This document shows positions 8,016-16,238 of a stretch of DNA of 33,145 nt, one piece after another. The stretch spans positions 1-33,145 of the forward strand of contig CAYTEO010000030.1 of the NCBI GenBank assembly GCA_964436825.1, given 5' to 3'. Numbering within the stretch: position 1 is the first letter of the stretch; every line of letters begins with the position of its first letter. A program made the translations under genes and the position numbers. This DNA comes from CAYTEO01 sp964436825. Lineage in GTDB: Bacteria; Krumholzibacteriota; Krumholzibacteriia; LZORAL124-64-63. The notes under the pieces are model-generated. The model saw only the letters and a program-made list of their open reading frames with translations. It searched no databases and had not been told where the DNA came from.

Positions 8016-9293
8016 ATGGCCGAGCGCACCCTGCTGCTGATCAACAAGTTCTACCACGACGTGGGGCGTGCCGGCGGCGTGGGGCGCTACGTCCTGCAGG
8101 AAGAAACCGAGCTGCAGCGGCGCGGCTGGCAGGTCGTCCCGTTCGCCATCGCCGACGCCGACGTGCGGCCCTCCCCGTGGCACCGCTTCTTCCCCCGGGC
8201 CCACGACTACGCCACCCCCGGCTGGTCGCCCCGCGACGCCGTCGCCGCGGCCAACCTCCTCTGGAACCGCGAGGCGGCGCGCAACCTGGAGCGCCTGCTG
8301 CGGGAGGTGCGGCCCGACGTCGCCCACCTCCACAACATCTACCACCACCTCAGCCCCTCGCTGCTGCCGGTCCTGCGCCGCCACGGGGTGCCGGTGGTGA
8401 TGACCCTCCACGACCTGCGCCTGCTCTGCCCCGCCATCCACATGCTGCGCCATGGCGAGACCTGCGAGCGGTGCCGAGGGGGGCGGTTCCACCAGGCGGT
8501 CCTGGGGCGCTGCGTCAAGGGATCGCTGGCGGCATCGCTGCTGGCCGCCCTGGAGACGGCCCACCAGTGGTACCGGCGGCTCTACCCGCGGACGGTCGGG
8601 CGGTTTCTCTGCCCCAGCGCCTTCTACGTCCGCAGGTTCGCCGAGTGGGGCTATCCAGCCGACCGGCTGATCCACCTGCCCAACTTCGTTGACACGGACC
8701 GCTGGCGGCCCGCCGACGCGCCGCCGGACGACTACTACCTCTACGTGGGACGCCTCTCGGCGGAGAAGGGGCTGGGCGACCTGCTGCAGGCCCACGCCCG
8801 CTGGGAGCGGGAGGACCCCGGCGTCCTGGAGCTGCGCCTGGCGGGCTCGGGACCGCTGGAGGGGGAGCTGAGGGAACGGATCGCGGCGCTGGGACTGCAC
8901 CGGGTCCGCCTGCTGGGTTCCGTCCCGCCGGACGACCTGGTCGGCATCGTCGGACGGGCCCGGTTCACCGTCCTGCCGTCGCGCTGTTACGAGAACGGCC
9001 CCCTGTCGCTGCTGGAGTCCCTGGCGGCCGGGGTGCCGGTGGCCGGCGCCGATATCGGCGGCATCCCCGAGTGCCTCGATCCCGGCGTCGACGGCGTCCT
9101 GTTCCGGCCCGCCGACCCGGGCGACCTGTACCGGGGGCTGCGGGAGGCGGCCGCCCTGCCGCCGACTGCGCGCGAGGCCGCCCGCCGCAAGGCCGTCGCC
9201 CGCTACGACACCCGGGTCCACATGACGGCGCTGGAGCGGCACCTCGTCGAGACGGCGGGCACCGCTCCAGCGCCATCGTCGAACCGGACCTAG
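8016..9293 (+). CDS. GT4-family glycosyltransferase with a four-cysteine cluster
   Basis: A 425-residue GT-B retaining glycosyltransferase. The N-terminal acceptor domain contains a GGVGRYV loop (20-26) and a cysteine cluster C138/C150/C153/C166 (LLCP, CERC, GRC), which may bind zinc. The C-terminal nucleotide-sugar domain has YVGRLSAEKG (243-252) and the E-x7-E pair E326/E334 in ENGPLSLLE. No membrane segment is visible. The ATG at 8016 lies 19 bp after the sirtuin stop, with AAGGGG upstream. The stop is 1 bp from that of the convergent subtilase gene. Donor and acceptor are unknown; a role in surface glycan assembly is the family default. Confidence 0.85.
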   Translation: MAERTLLLINKFYHDVGRAGGVGRYVLQEETELQRRGWQVVPFAIADADVRPSPWHRFFPRAHDYATPGWSPRDAVAAANLLWNREAARNLERLLREVRPDVAHLHNIYHHLSPSLLPVLRRHGVPVVMTLHDLRLLCPAIHMLRHGETCERCRGGRFHQAVLGRCVKGSLAASLLAALETAHQWYRRLYPRTVGRFLCPSAFYVRRFAEWGYPADRLIHLPNFVDTDRWRPADAPPDDYYLYVGRLSAEKGLGDLLQAHARWEREDPGVLELRLAGSGPLEGELRERIAALGLHRVRLLGSVPPDDLVGIVGRARFTVLPSRCYENGPLSLLESLAAGVPVAGADIGGIPECLDPGVDGVLFRPADPGDLYRGLREAAALPPTAREAARRKAVARYDTRVHMTALERHLVETAGTAPAPSSNRT

Positions 9294-9294
9294 A

Positions 9295-12200
9295 TCACTC
9301 CGCCAGGCGGATCGGCACCTCCAGCACGCGTCGTCCGCCCTTCTCCCCCGGCGCACGATCGTCGAGGTTGCGGTCGGTGAAGACGACCCTGCCGTACGGC
9401 GCCATTCCCTCTGGCGGCGCGGGCCAGTCGCCGGCGAACGAGACCTCCAGCTCGGTCGGCACGCCGCAGTAGAGCCGCAGCGGACCGCCGCCCTTGCGGG
9501 CGACCTTCCCCGTCACCGGGGAGGCGAAGTCGGCCTTCTGCTCCACCGTGAAGCTCCAGTCCCGACTGTCGACCTTCAGGGTGAATCCGCCGACGACCTG
9601 CAGCGTGTAGCTGGCCTTCTCCCTGCCGTCCGGCAGGGAGATCGAGACCTCGCCGGTCAGCCCGTTCATCCCCTCGGCGACCACGGCCTTGCCGTCGGCG
9701 TCCAGGATGTTGACGGCACAGTCGGTGAACAGGTTGGCCGTCGGCTCGTCCATGGTGATGAGGAAGCTGGCCCTGGGAGTCGTGGCGTCGAGGGTGAACG
9801 GCAGCGACCAGGTGTCGCTGTCGGTGACGTGGACGTCGTGGACCTGCCGCCAGCCGGTGATCTCGGCCGTGGCGTCGCCCTTGAAGACGCCCTCGAACAG
9901 GCGCTCGACGGTGACGGTGGCCTTGGCCGGCTTGCCGGCCCCGCCGCGGGGCAGCGTCGTGACGACCGCGGGATCGGTCCGGTAGCCGTCGAACGAGACC
10001 GTCAGGCGGTAGTCGGTGTCGGCGAGGTTGAGGACCGACGCGACGACGTCCAGCTCCCAGATCCCCGGCACGAGGTCCTCGCCCAGGATGTCCTTCTCGA
10101 CGACCGGTTCCTTGTCGGGCCGGGCGTACCCGGCGAAGCCGCCCCGCTCCACTCCCTCGGGATCGAACAGGGTCACCCGGGCCCCGGCCCCCTTGCGGGC
10201 GCCGACCCGCTTGCTGACCTCCAGCTTGCAGCGCATGGCCGTGGCGCCGGGCGGCACGGCGACGAAGTGGCGCCTCACGGCGGCGGCGCGCAGGCCGTGC
10301 CCGTCGAAGACGCGGCCATACCCGCGCTCGGGGCCGGCCTTGTCGGCCACGACGACCGTGTTCCAGAGGGAGAACTCGCGGGCCGCCAGGCCGGAGAGGT
10401 CACCGCCGTCCAGGGAGGCCAGGACGCGGCCGGTGTAGAGGCCCGGTTCCCGGAGCTTCCTGCCGTCGTAGACCACGTCCACCTGCATGGCGGCCTTGCC
10501 GCGGATGTAGCGCTTGCCGGAAACGACCTTCAGCCACGGCACCTCGCTGCGGAAGGTGAACGAGCGATAGAAGGCGTCCCGCTGGTCGGGCGTCAGGTCG
10601 GGGTGGAAGACCGGCGTGATCCGGAAGGTGACCCGCTCGGGAGAGACGGGCACGCCGCCGCAGACCCGCCAGTAGGCGGCCGGCGCCTTGCCGTCCTGCT
10701 GGAACGGGCACTCGGTCTCGATGCGGTAGTCGAGCACCTGGTGGGCGCTGCGGCTGCGGGCCAGCCTGGCCAGGATCTTCCAGGCACCCGGCAGGTTCAC
10801 CAGGCCGCCGCCCTGGTCGACCAGCGTCAGGCCCTCCACGGGAACGGCTCCCAGGATCAGCGCCCGCTTGACCATCCCCCAGTGGATCTCCAGCCCCTCG
10901 CTCCGGGCCGCGCCGACCAGGCAGGCCACGGCGCCGGCCGTCTCGGGCGAGGCCATCGAGGTGCCGTTGTAGCGGGCGTCGCTGTCCACGTAGCCCGGCA
11001 CGGTGGAGAGGGCCGAGCCGGGGCTGACGACGTCCGGCTTGGCCGTCTCGCCGCCGCGGCTGGAGAAGTAGAACAGCACCGGCTGCGGCAGCTCGGCGTT
11101 GTAGAGCGCCTTGCCGGTGGCGCGGGAGAGGTAGGCGCCCGACGAGATGACGTGCCGCGCCGTGGCCGGGATACCGACGCTCGACAGGCCGGGGCCCTCG
11201 TTGCCGGCGCTCGTGCAGACGTAGAAGCCGGGGTGCTCGGCCAGCAGGTCGTCCAGCCAGCGGCCCATCGTGTCCTCGGCCTCCTCCACCGAGAGGATGC
11301 CGAAGCTCATGTTGACGACCACCGGCAGCCCGTACCGCTCGCCGAAGGCCAGGGCGTGCTCGTATGCCTTCTTCATGGACTCGGTGCGGGTGGCCCCGCC
11401 GCTCAGCCGGGTGTCGCCCAGCTTGCAGGAGATCAGCCACGCGCCCGGCGCCACGCCGTCCAGGCCGGCCTGGCCGCCCACGTCGTGCCCGGCGGCGATA
11501 CCGGCGCAGTGGGTCCCGTGGGAGTTGCCGTCGTAGTGGAACTCGACCGTCGGCGCCTCGGGCGCGCCCAGGTAGTCCTCGTTGGCGCGGACGTTGACCG
11601 ACCAGGCCATCAGGGCGCGGCTCTCCGGGGCGTCGGGGGCCTTCAGGGTGAACAGGTCCCAGTTGACGTGGTAGTCGCGCAGGATGGTCTCGTCGTCCAG
11701 GTGGCCGTCCGCGTCGGTGTCGACGACCACGAGCCAGACCCGCTCGCTGCGCCGCTCCTGCTCGACGCTGGCCGCGGCGGTGTCGTTCAGGCCGGCCAGC
11801 AGCTCCAGTCCCCTGCCGATGCCGAGGGCCTTCTCGACCTCGGACCGCGGCGCCGTGTAGACGATGAACCCGAAGACGTCGCCGCGGTCACCGTCGTCGT
11901 TGAGATCCGTCGTCCTGTTGTTGACGAAGCGCGACTCGGCGATCCGGCCGATCCAGACCGGCCGGCGATCGAGATCGGTGGTGTCGGGCGGGACCGGCAG
12001 GGTGCCGAACGCCTCCAGGCGCAGGCCGTCGGAGTGGACCAGGGCGCCGTCCTCGAGCTCCGCCTCCTCCACCTGCCACTCCCCCTCGGGCGTGAAGTCG
12101 CGGGTGTCGAGCAGCTTGTGCAGGCCCGTCGTCGTGGTCTGCAGGCCGGGGGCCAGGCCGTCGACGCCGGTGTCCAGGATGGCGACCACGACGCCGCGAC

Positions 12201-12348
12201 CGTCCCAGTCGGGATGGGCCGCGCGCCAGGCGTCGGTGCCGATGTCCGTGTTGGGCAGGTAGGGCCAGTCCGCGGGCGCCGCCGCGACGGCGACCGCCAG
12301 GAGCACCAGGCTCCAGAACGCAAAGAACGACAACGTGTTGCGGGGCAT
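9295..12348 (-). CDS. Secreted subtilisin-like serine peptidase, tripeptidyl-peptidase II-like
   Basis: A 1017-residue S8 peptidase with a signal peptide (about 1-24). The triad is D59 in VAILDTGVDG, H277 in GNSHGTHCAG and S464 in YNGTSMASPETAG, with oxyanion N383 in TSAGNEGP. About 218 residues separate Asp and His, far more than in subtilisin (~30). This long insert, with Asp-rich elements such as DLNDDGDRGD and DTDADGHLDDE, is characteristic of tripeptidyl-peptidase II-type subtilases and may bind calcium. The ~500 residues after the catalytic domain look like beta-sandwich modules with no sorting tail. The start at 12348 follows GGGAGG; the upstream ATG at 12390 has none. It probably acts in the periplasm or outside the cell on peptides; the substrate is unknown. 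Confidence 0.88.
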   Translation of the reverse strand: MPRNTLSFFAFWSLVLLAVAVAAAPADWPYLPNTDIGTDAWRAAHPDWDGRGVVVAILDTGVDGLAPGLQTTTTGLHKLLDTRDFTPEGEWQVEEAELEDGALVHSDGLRLEAFGTLPVPPDTTDLDRRPVWIGRIAESRFVNNRTTDLNDDGDRGDVFGFIVYTAPRSEVEKALGIGRGLELLAGLNDTAAASVEQERRSERVWLVVVDTDADGHLDDETILRDYHVNWDLFTLKAPDAPESRALMAWSVNVRANEDYLGAPEAPTVEFHYDGNSHGTHCAGIAAGHDVGGQAGLDGVAPGAWLISCKLGDTRLSGGATRTESMKKAYEHALAFGERYGLPVVVNMSFGILSVEEAEDTMGRWLDDLLAEHPGFYVCTSAGNEGPGLSSVGIPATARHVISSGAYLSRATGKALYNAELPQPVLFYFSSRGGETAKPDVVSPGSALSTVPGYVDSDARYNGTSMASPETAGAVACLVGAARSEGLEIHWGMVKRALILGAVPVEGLTLVDQGGGLVNLPGAWKILARLARSRSAHQVLDYRIETECPFQQDGKAPAAYWRVCGGVPVSPERVTFRITPVFHPDLTPDQRDAFYRSFTFRSEVPWLKVVSGKRYIRGKAAMQVDVVYDGRKLREPGLYTGRVLASLDGGDLSGLAAREFSLWNTVVVADKAGPERGYGRVFDGHGLRAAAVRRHFVAVPPGATAMRCKLEVSKRVGARKGAGARVTLFDPEGVERGGFAGYARPDKEPVVEKDILGEDLVPGIWELDVVASVLNLADTDYRLTVSFDGYRTDPAVVTTLPRGGAGKPAKATVTVERLFEGVFKGDATAEITGWRQVHDVHVTDSDTWSLPFTLDATTPRASFLITMDEPTANLFTDCAVNILDADGKAVVAEGMNGLTGEVSISLPDGREKASYTLQVVGGFTLKVDSRDWSFTVEQKADFASPVTGKVARKGGGPLRLYCGVPTELEVSFAGDWPAPPEGMAPYGRVVFTDRNLDDRAPGEKGGRRVLEVPIRLAE

Positions 12349-12382
12349 GAGCGCCTCCCGGGGGAAAGGGAACGGCAGGGAT

Positions 12383-12412
12383 TTCGACAACGGGTCTCAA
12401 GCGACATATTAT
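12383..12412 (+). promoter_or_regulatory. Candidate promoter of the PLP-lyase operon
   Basis: TTCGAC (12383-12388), an 18-nt spacer and TATTAT (12407-12412, five of six consensus bases) lie in the 162-bp divergent gap about 100 nt before the ATG at 12511. The -35 is weak. Confidence 0.4.
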
Positions 12413-12510
12413 AGGGAGGCCGCACCGGGCCAACAAGCCGGTTCCAGCGTTGCCACGGCGCACCGACCGGCCTGCGGCCGCCGATCGATCGCCGGAATGA
12501 AAGGACCGCC

Positions 12511-13698
12511 ATGCACGATCTCCACGACAAGCGGACACACACCAGGGTCATCCACGCCGGACAGCATCCCGATCCCGCCACCGGCGCCGTGTCGGTCCCC
12601 ATCTACCAGTCGTCGACCTTCCGCTTCCGCGAGGCGGCCGAGGGCGCGGCCCGCTTCGCCGGCACCGACGACGGCTACATCTACACCCGCCTGGGCAACC
12701 CGACGACGGCCCACCTGGAGGAGAGCATCGCCACCCTCGAGGGCGGCTGCGGCGCCCTGGGTGCGGCCTCGGGCATGGCGGCCGTCAACACCGTCTACCT
12801 GACCCTGCTCGGCGCCGGCAAGCACGTCGTCGCCACCGAGTCCCTCTACGGACCGTCGCGGATGGTCCTGGAGACGGAGTACACCCGTTTCGGCGTCGAG
12901 GCGACGTTCGTCGACTCCTCCGACCCGGAGAACGTGGCCCGGGCCATGCGGCCGGAGACGACCCTGGTCTACGTGGAGACTCCGGCCAACCCCACGCTGA
13001 AGCTGACCGACATCGCCGCCTGCGCCGAGATCGCCCACGCCGGCGGCGCGCTGCTGGCGGTGGACAACACCTTCGCCTCCCCCCTGCTGCAGCGGCCCCT
13101 GGAACTCGGCGCCGACATCGTCGTTCACAGCATGACGAAGTTCATCAACGGCCACACCGACGTCGTCGCCGGCATGGTCGTCGCCCGCGAGCCCGAGGTC
13201 CTGGCCCGGCTGGCCAAGGTCCACAAGAACATCGGCGGGACGATGGACCCGCACCAGGCGTGGCTCGTCCTGCGGGGCGTCCGCTCCCTGGCCCTGCGTC
13301 TGGAGAAGGCGGTGGCCAACGCCCGGGTCCTGGCCGAGCACCTGGAGCGGCATCCCAAGGTGGCCTGGGTCCGCTACCCCGGCCTGGAGAGCCATCCCCA
13401 GTACGAGCTGGCGCAGCGGCAGATGGATGCGCCGGGGGCGATCATCTCCTTCGGGGTCAAGGGCGGGCTGGAGGCGGGCCGGACCGTCATGGACAGCGTC
13501 GAGCTGATGACCCTGGCCGTCAGCTTGGGCGGCATCGAGACCCTGATCGAGCACCCGGCATCGATGACCCATGCCGGAATCCCCCGCGAGGAGCGGGAGG
13601 CGGCCGACATCACCGACGACCTGGTCCGCGTTGCCGTCGGCTGCGAGGACGTGGCCGACCTGATCGACGACCTGGATCAGGCACTGGCGCGGATCTGA
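12511..13698 (+). CDS. Cys/Met metabolism PLP enzyme (gamma-lyase / gamma-synthase family)
   Basis: A 395-residue fold-type I PLP enzyme of the trans-sulfuration family. K210 in HSMTKFINGHTD forms the Schiff base; D185 (VDNTFASP) contacts the pyridine nitrogen; YTR (58-60) supplies the neighbouring-subunit phosphate contact; Y113 in SLYGPS stacks on the cofactor. Overall wording and the C-terminal EHPASMTHAGIP resemble methionine gamma-lyase and O-acetylhomoserine sulfhydrylase. However, methionine gamma-lyases carry a Cys right after LYG, where this protein has Pro. Cystathionine gamma-synthase or gamma-lyase is an equal possibility. The ATG follows AAAGGA. The next gene begins 15 bp after the stop, so they are likely co-transcribed. 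No other sulfur amino acid gene is present. Confidence 0.85.
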   Translation: MHDLHDKRTHTRVIHAGQHPDPATGAVSVPIYQSSTFRFREAAEGAARFAGTDDGYIYTRLGNPTTAHLEESIATLEGGCGALGAASGMAAVNTVYLTLLGAGKHVVATESLYGPSRMVLETEYTRFGVEATFVDSSDPENVARAMRPETTLVYVETPANPTLKLTDIAACAEIAHAGGALLAVDNTFASPLLQRPLELGADIVVHSMTKFINGHTDVVAGMVVAREPEVLARLAKVHKNIGGTMDPHQAWLVLRGVRSLALRLEKAVANARVLAEHLERHPKVAWVRYPGLESHPQYELAQRQMDAPGAIISFGVKGGLEAGRTVMDSVELMTLAVSLGGIETLIEHPASMTHAGIPREEREAADITDDLVRVAVGCEDVADLIDDLDQALARI

Positions 13699-13713
13699 CC
13701 GTCCGGGAGGATC

Positions 13714-15042
13714 ATGACCGCTGGCAGGAACCAGACACGACCCTGGGTCGACGCCGGACAGCTGCAGCGGCGCGGCGTCGACCCGGGGACCGACGGGAAG
13801 GTCCTGCGCGCCCACCCGCTGCTGGATCCCCTGTTCTGGGAACGACCGACCCGCCTGGGCCTCTTCCTGCGCGCCCTCCACGAACAGCACAGCCACGACG
13901 ACCGCATCTACCGGCGCGAGCTGCACCGGCTGCTCAACCCGCCCCACGTGCAGCCGGACGAGGGGACCGACCCCGGGGCACTGATCACCTTCCTCAACGA
14001 GGCGGACGCCTACATCCTGGAGGTCATCGACCTGCTGCCGGGGGAAGCCCGCCAGCACGTCCGTCCCGCGGCGACGGTCACCGCCTGCAACGACATCCGC
14101 ACCCTGATGTCGCTGATCCTGGAGGGGGACTCGCCGCGGATCCGCTTCGAGGCGCAGCGCAAGCTCTGCCTGGCCAAGCTGCTGCTGGACGTCGAGCACT
14201 CCCGACACGTCCAGGACGGCCCGCGCCACAAGGCCTACTTCGAGCGGCTGCTGCGCGACGGGCTGTGGCGGTACACCGAGGACACCCACCACGCCGAGAT
14301 CGGTTTCGAGCTGGACCGCGACGGCGAGTCGATCCGCTACAACCTGCCGCCGCGCCCGGGACAGCAGACCTGGGCCTTCCACTCCCTGTTCCTGAAGAAG
14401 GTCGTGGGCGGCCGTCCCGTCCACCTGGACATCTACTACTACAACTGCCGCTTCAAGCGGAGCGTCGACCCGGTCAGCTACGAGATCATCGACGGCCGGC
14501 GACGCGTCCTCGAGAGGGTCCGCTGGCGCTCCCTGCGGCGCAGCAACAGCGGCTCGATCATCGCCAAGATGATCCGCAAGGGGATCAACAACCCCGACGA
14601 GATCGGCGACCTGCTGGGCGCCATGTTCATCGTCCACGAGGAGAGCGACCTGGACGACCTGCTCCTGCTGCTGGACGACGCCCTGGGCAGCCCCCTGTCG
14701 TGGCGCAACGTCACCGACACCCTGGCCAGCGACGAGGACGCCCGCGCCCTGAACCGCTGGTCGGGCCGGGGCTACAAGGTCTTCAAGGGGGACCTGGACA
14801 TCCTCCACCCCAATCCCGATCCCTCCCTGCCGCCGTACCGCTTCACGGTCGAGATCCAGATCTACACCCTGGAGGGGTTCCTGCGGACCGTCCACGGCGC
14901 CCACGACGCCAGCCACCTGGCGCTGAAACTGCGCCAGTTCCTGCACGGGCTGGTGCCCAAGCTGTTCCCGCGGGAGATCTACGGGGAGGGATGGCTGCGC
15001 CTGGGCGGCGTTCCGCCCGTGACGTCACGCCGCCAGGCCTGA
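13714..15042 (+). CDS. Uncharacterised protein with a divergent RelA/SpoT-like nucleotidyltransferase domain
   Basis: A 442-residue soluble protein that I do not recognise as a named family. The N-terminal half (about 35-195) looks helical. Residues ~205-425 carry an order of elements matching the (p)ppGpp synthetase fold: SIIAKMIRKGINNP (281-294), then DEIGDLLGAMFIV (295-307) where D299 sits at the place of the Mg-binding Asp of DLxGxR, a helix DLDDLLLLLDDAL, GYKVFKGDLDIL (353-364), and FTVEIQIYT (377-385) in which E380 matches the second catalytic acid of EIQIRT. A His-rich HGAHDASHLALKL follows, as in the family. The substrate-binding NGYQSLH and the Arg of DLxGxR (here Met304) are not conserved, so ppGpp synthesis is doubtful. 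Start ATG after GGGAGG. It is 15 bp downstream of the PLP enzyme. Confidence 0.6.
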   Translation: MTAGRNQTRPWVDAGQLQRRGVDPGTDGKVLRAHPLLDPLFWERPTRLGLFLRALHEQHSHDDRIYRRELHRLLNPPHVQPDEGTDPGALITFLNEADAYILEVIDLLPGEARQHVRPAATVTACNDIRTLMSLILEGDSPRIRFEAQRKLCLAKLLLDVEHSRHVQDGPRHKAYFERLLRDGLWRYTEDTHHAEIGFELDRDGESIRYNLPPRPGQQTWAFHSLFLKKVVGGRPVHLDIYYYNCRFKRSVDPVSYEIIDGRRRVLERVRWRSLRRSNSGSIIAKMIRKGINNPDEIGDLLGAMFIVHEESDLDDLLLLLDDALGSPLSWRNVTDTLASDEDARALNRWSGRGYKVFKGDLDILHPNPDPSLPPYRFTVEIQIYTLEGFLRTVHGAHDASHLALKLRQFLHGLVPKLFPREIYGEGWLRLGGVPPVTSRRQA

Positions 15043-15064
15043 CCGTCCGTCATCCCCCGCGGCG

Positions 15065-16237
15065 TCACTCCTCGACGACGCGCAGGACGTTGTACCCGTT
15101 GTCCCGCTGAGCCGGCTTGAACCCCGCGCCCCGGATCATCTCGTCCAGGTCGCGGCGGGTCAGGGGGTGGGTCGTGCCGGCCGCGGAGACGACGCTCTCC
15201 TCCATCATCGTGCTGCCCAGGTCGTTGGCGCCGCACAGCAGCGTCAGCTGCCCGACGGCCTTGCCCTGGGTCACCCACGAGGACTGGATGTTGGCGAAGT
15301 TGTCCAGGGCGATGCGCGAGATGGCCAGGGTCCGCAGGTAGTCCACGCAGCCCTGGTAGCCGCGGGCCTCCACGCACCGCATCAGCTCCGGCTTGCGCGA
15401 CAGGGGGGTGTGGGCCGGCTGGAAGGTCCAGGGGATGAAGGCCGTGTAGCCGCCGGTGCGGTCCTGGCTCTCGCGGATCCGCAGCAGGTGCTCGATGCGC
15501 TCGGGGTAGGTCTCCACGTGGCCGAACATCATCGTCGCCGTGGTCGGCAGCCCCAGGTAGTGGGCCTCCTCCATGATCTCGATCCACTCGCGGGCCGTCG
15601 TCTTGCCCGGCGCCAGCAGCCGGCGGACGCGCTCGCTGAGGATCTCGGCCCCGCCGCCGGGGATCGAGTCCAGCCCCGCCGCCTGCAGGCGCTTGAGGAC
15701 CTCGAGGGTCGTCAGCTTCGAGACCTTGGCGAAGTGCTGGATCTCGTTGGGCGAGAACCCGTGGATCCAGAGGCCGGGAAACTCCTCCTTGAGGGTCGCG
15801 AGCATCCGCTCGTAGTAGTCGATCTTCTCGTTGGGATGGTGCCCGCCCTGCAGCAGGATCTGCGACCCGCCCGCGGCGAAGACCGAGCGGACCTTGTCGC
15901 GGATCTCGTCCAGGGACAGCAGGTACGCGTCCGGGTCCCGCTTGTGGCGGTTGAAGGCGCAGAACTCGCAGTCGACGTAGCAGACATTGGTGTAGGTGAC
16001 GTTGCGATCGACGACGTAGGTCACCAGTGTCGGGTCCGACCGTTGCAGCCGCAGGGCGTGGGCCGTCCGCATCAGGTCGGGCAGGGCCGCCTCCTCCAGC
16101 AGCAGCAACAGCTCGCCCCCGGTCAGGCGCCTCTGCAGGGCGTCGTCCAGCAGGGAGAGGGCCGTGTCGCTGGACTTTCCCGGCGGGGTGTGGTTCTCGA
16201 CCAGGGAGGCCGTCGGGTCGGGCGCCGGTCGGTTCAT
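15065..16237 (-). CDS. mqnC: Cyclic dehypoxanthinyl futalosine synthase, radical SAM
   Basis: Radical-SAM enzyme of the futalosine menaquinone pathway that cyclises dehypoxanthine futalosine. It has 390 residues. The [4Fe-4S] motif is C86-x3-C90-x2-C93 in NVCYVDCEFCAF, followed by GGSQILLQGGHHP, IHGFSPNEI, IPGGGAEIL and the signature GHVETYPERIEHL. The ATG lies one base after the TGA of mqnA, so translation is tightly coupled. The related radical-SAM enzyme MqnE has a different spelling around the cysteines; the QGGHHP and NIQSSWVTQG segments favour MqnC. mqnB/mqnD and mqnE are not in this window. Confidence 0.92.
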   Translation of the reverse strand: MNRPAPDPTASLVENHTPPGKSSDTALSLLDDALQRRLTGGELLLLLEEAALPDLMRTAHALRLQRSDPTLVTYVVDRNVTYTNVCYVDCEFCAFNRHKRDPDAYLLSLDEIRDKVRSVFAAGGSQILLQGGHHPNEKIDYYERMLATLKEEFPGLWIHGFSPNEIQHFAKVSKLTTLEVLKRLQAAGLDSIPGGGAEILSERVRRLLAPGKTTAREWIEIMEEAHYLGLPTTATMMFGHVETYPERIEHLLRIRESQDRTGGYTAFIPWTFQPAHTPLSRKPELMRCVEARGYQGCVDYLRTLAISRIALDNFANIQSSWVTQGKAVGQLTLLCGANDLGSTMMEESVVSAAGTTHPLTRRDLDEMIRGAGFKPAQRDNGYNVLRVVEE

Positions 16238-16238
16238 G

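Noticed and set aside
9829..12414. 861-codon open frame on the plus strand opposite the subtilase
   Set aside because: It is the antisense shadow of a gene with full catalytic motifs; the translation is Gly/Val/Asp/Gln-rich with no domain. Other long frames opposite real genes (2053-4206, 12409-14946, 21062-22909, 22839-24797, 24448-25836) were dropped for the same reason.
13260..15110. 616-codon plus-strand frame overlapping the RelA/SpoT-like gene
   Set aside because: Pro/Arg/Gly-rich composition typical of an off-frame in GC-rich DNA; the frame at 13714-15042 has natural composition and a ribosome-binding site.
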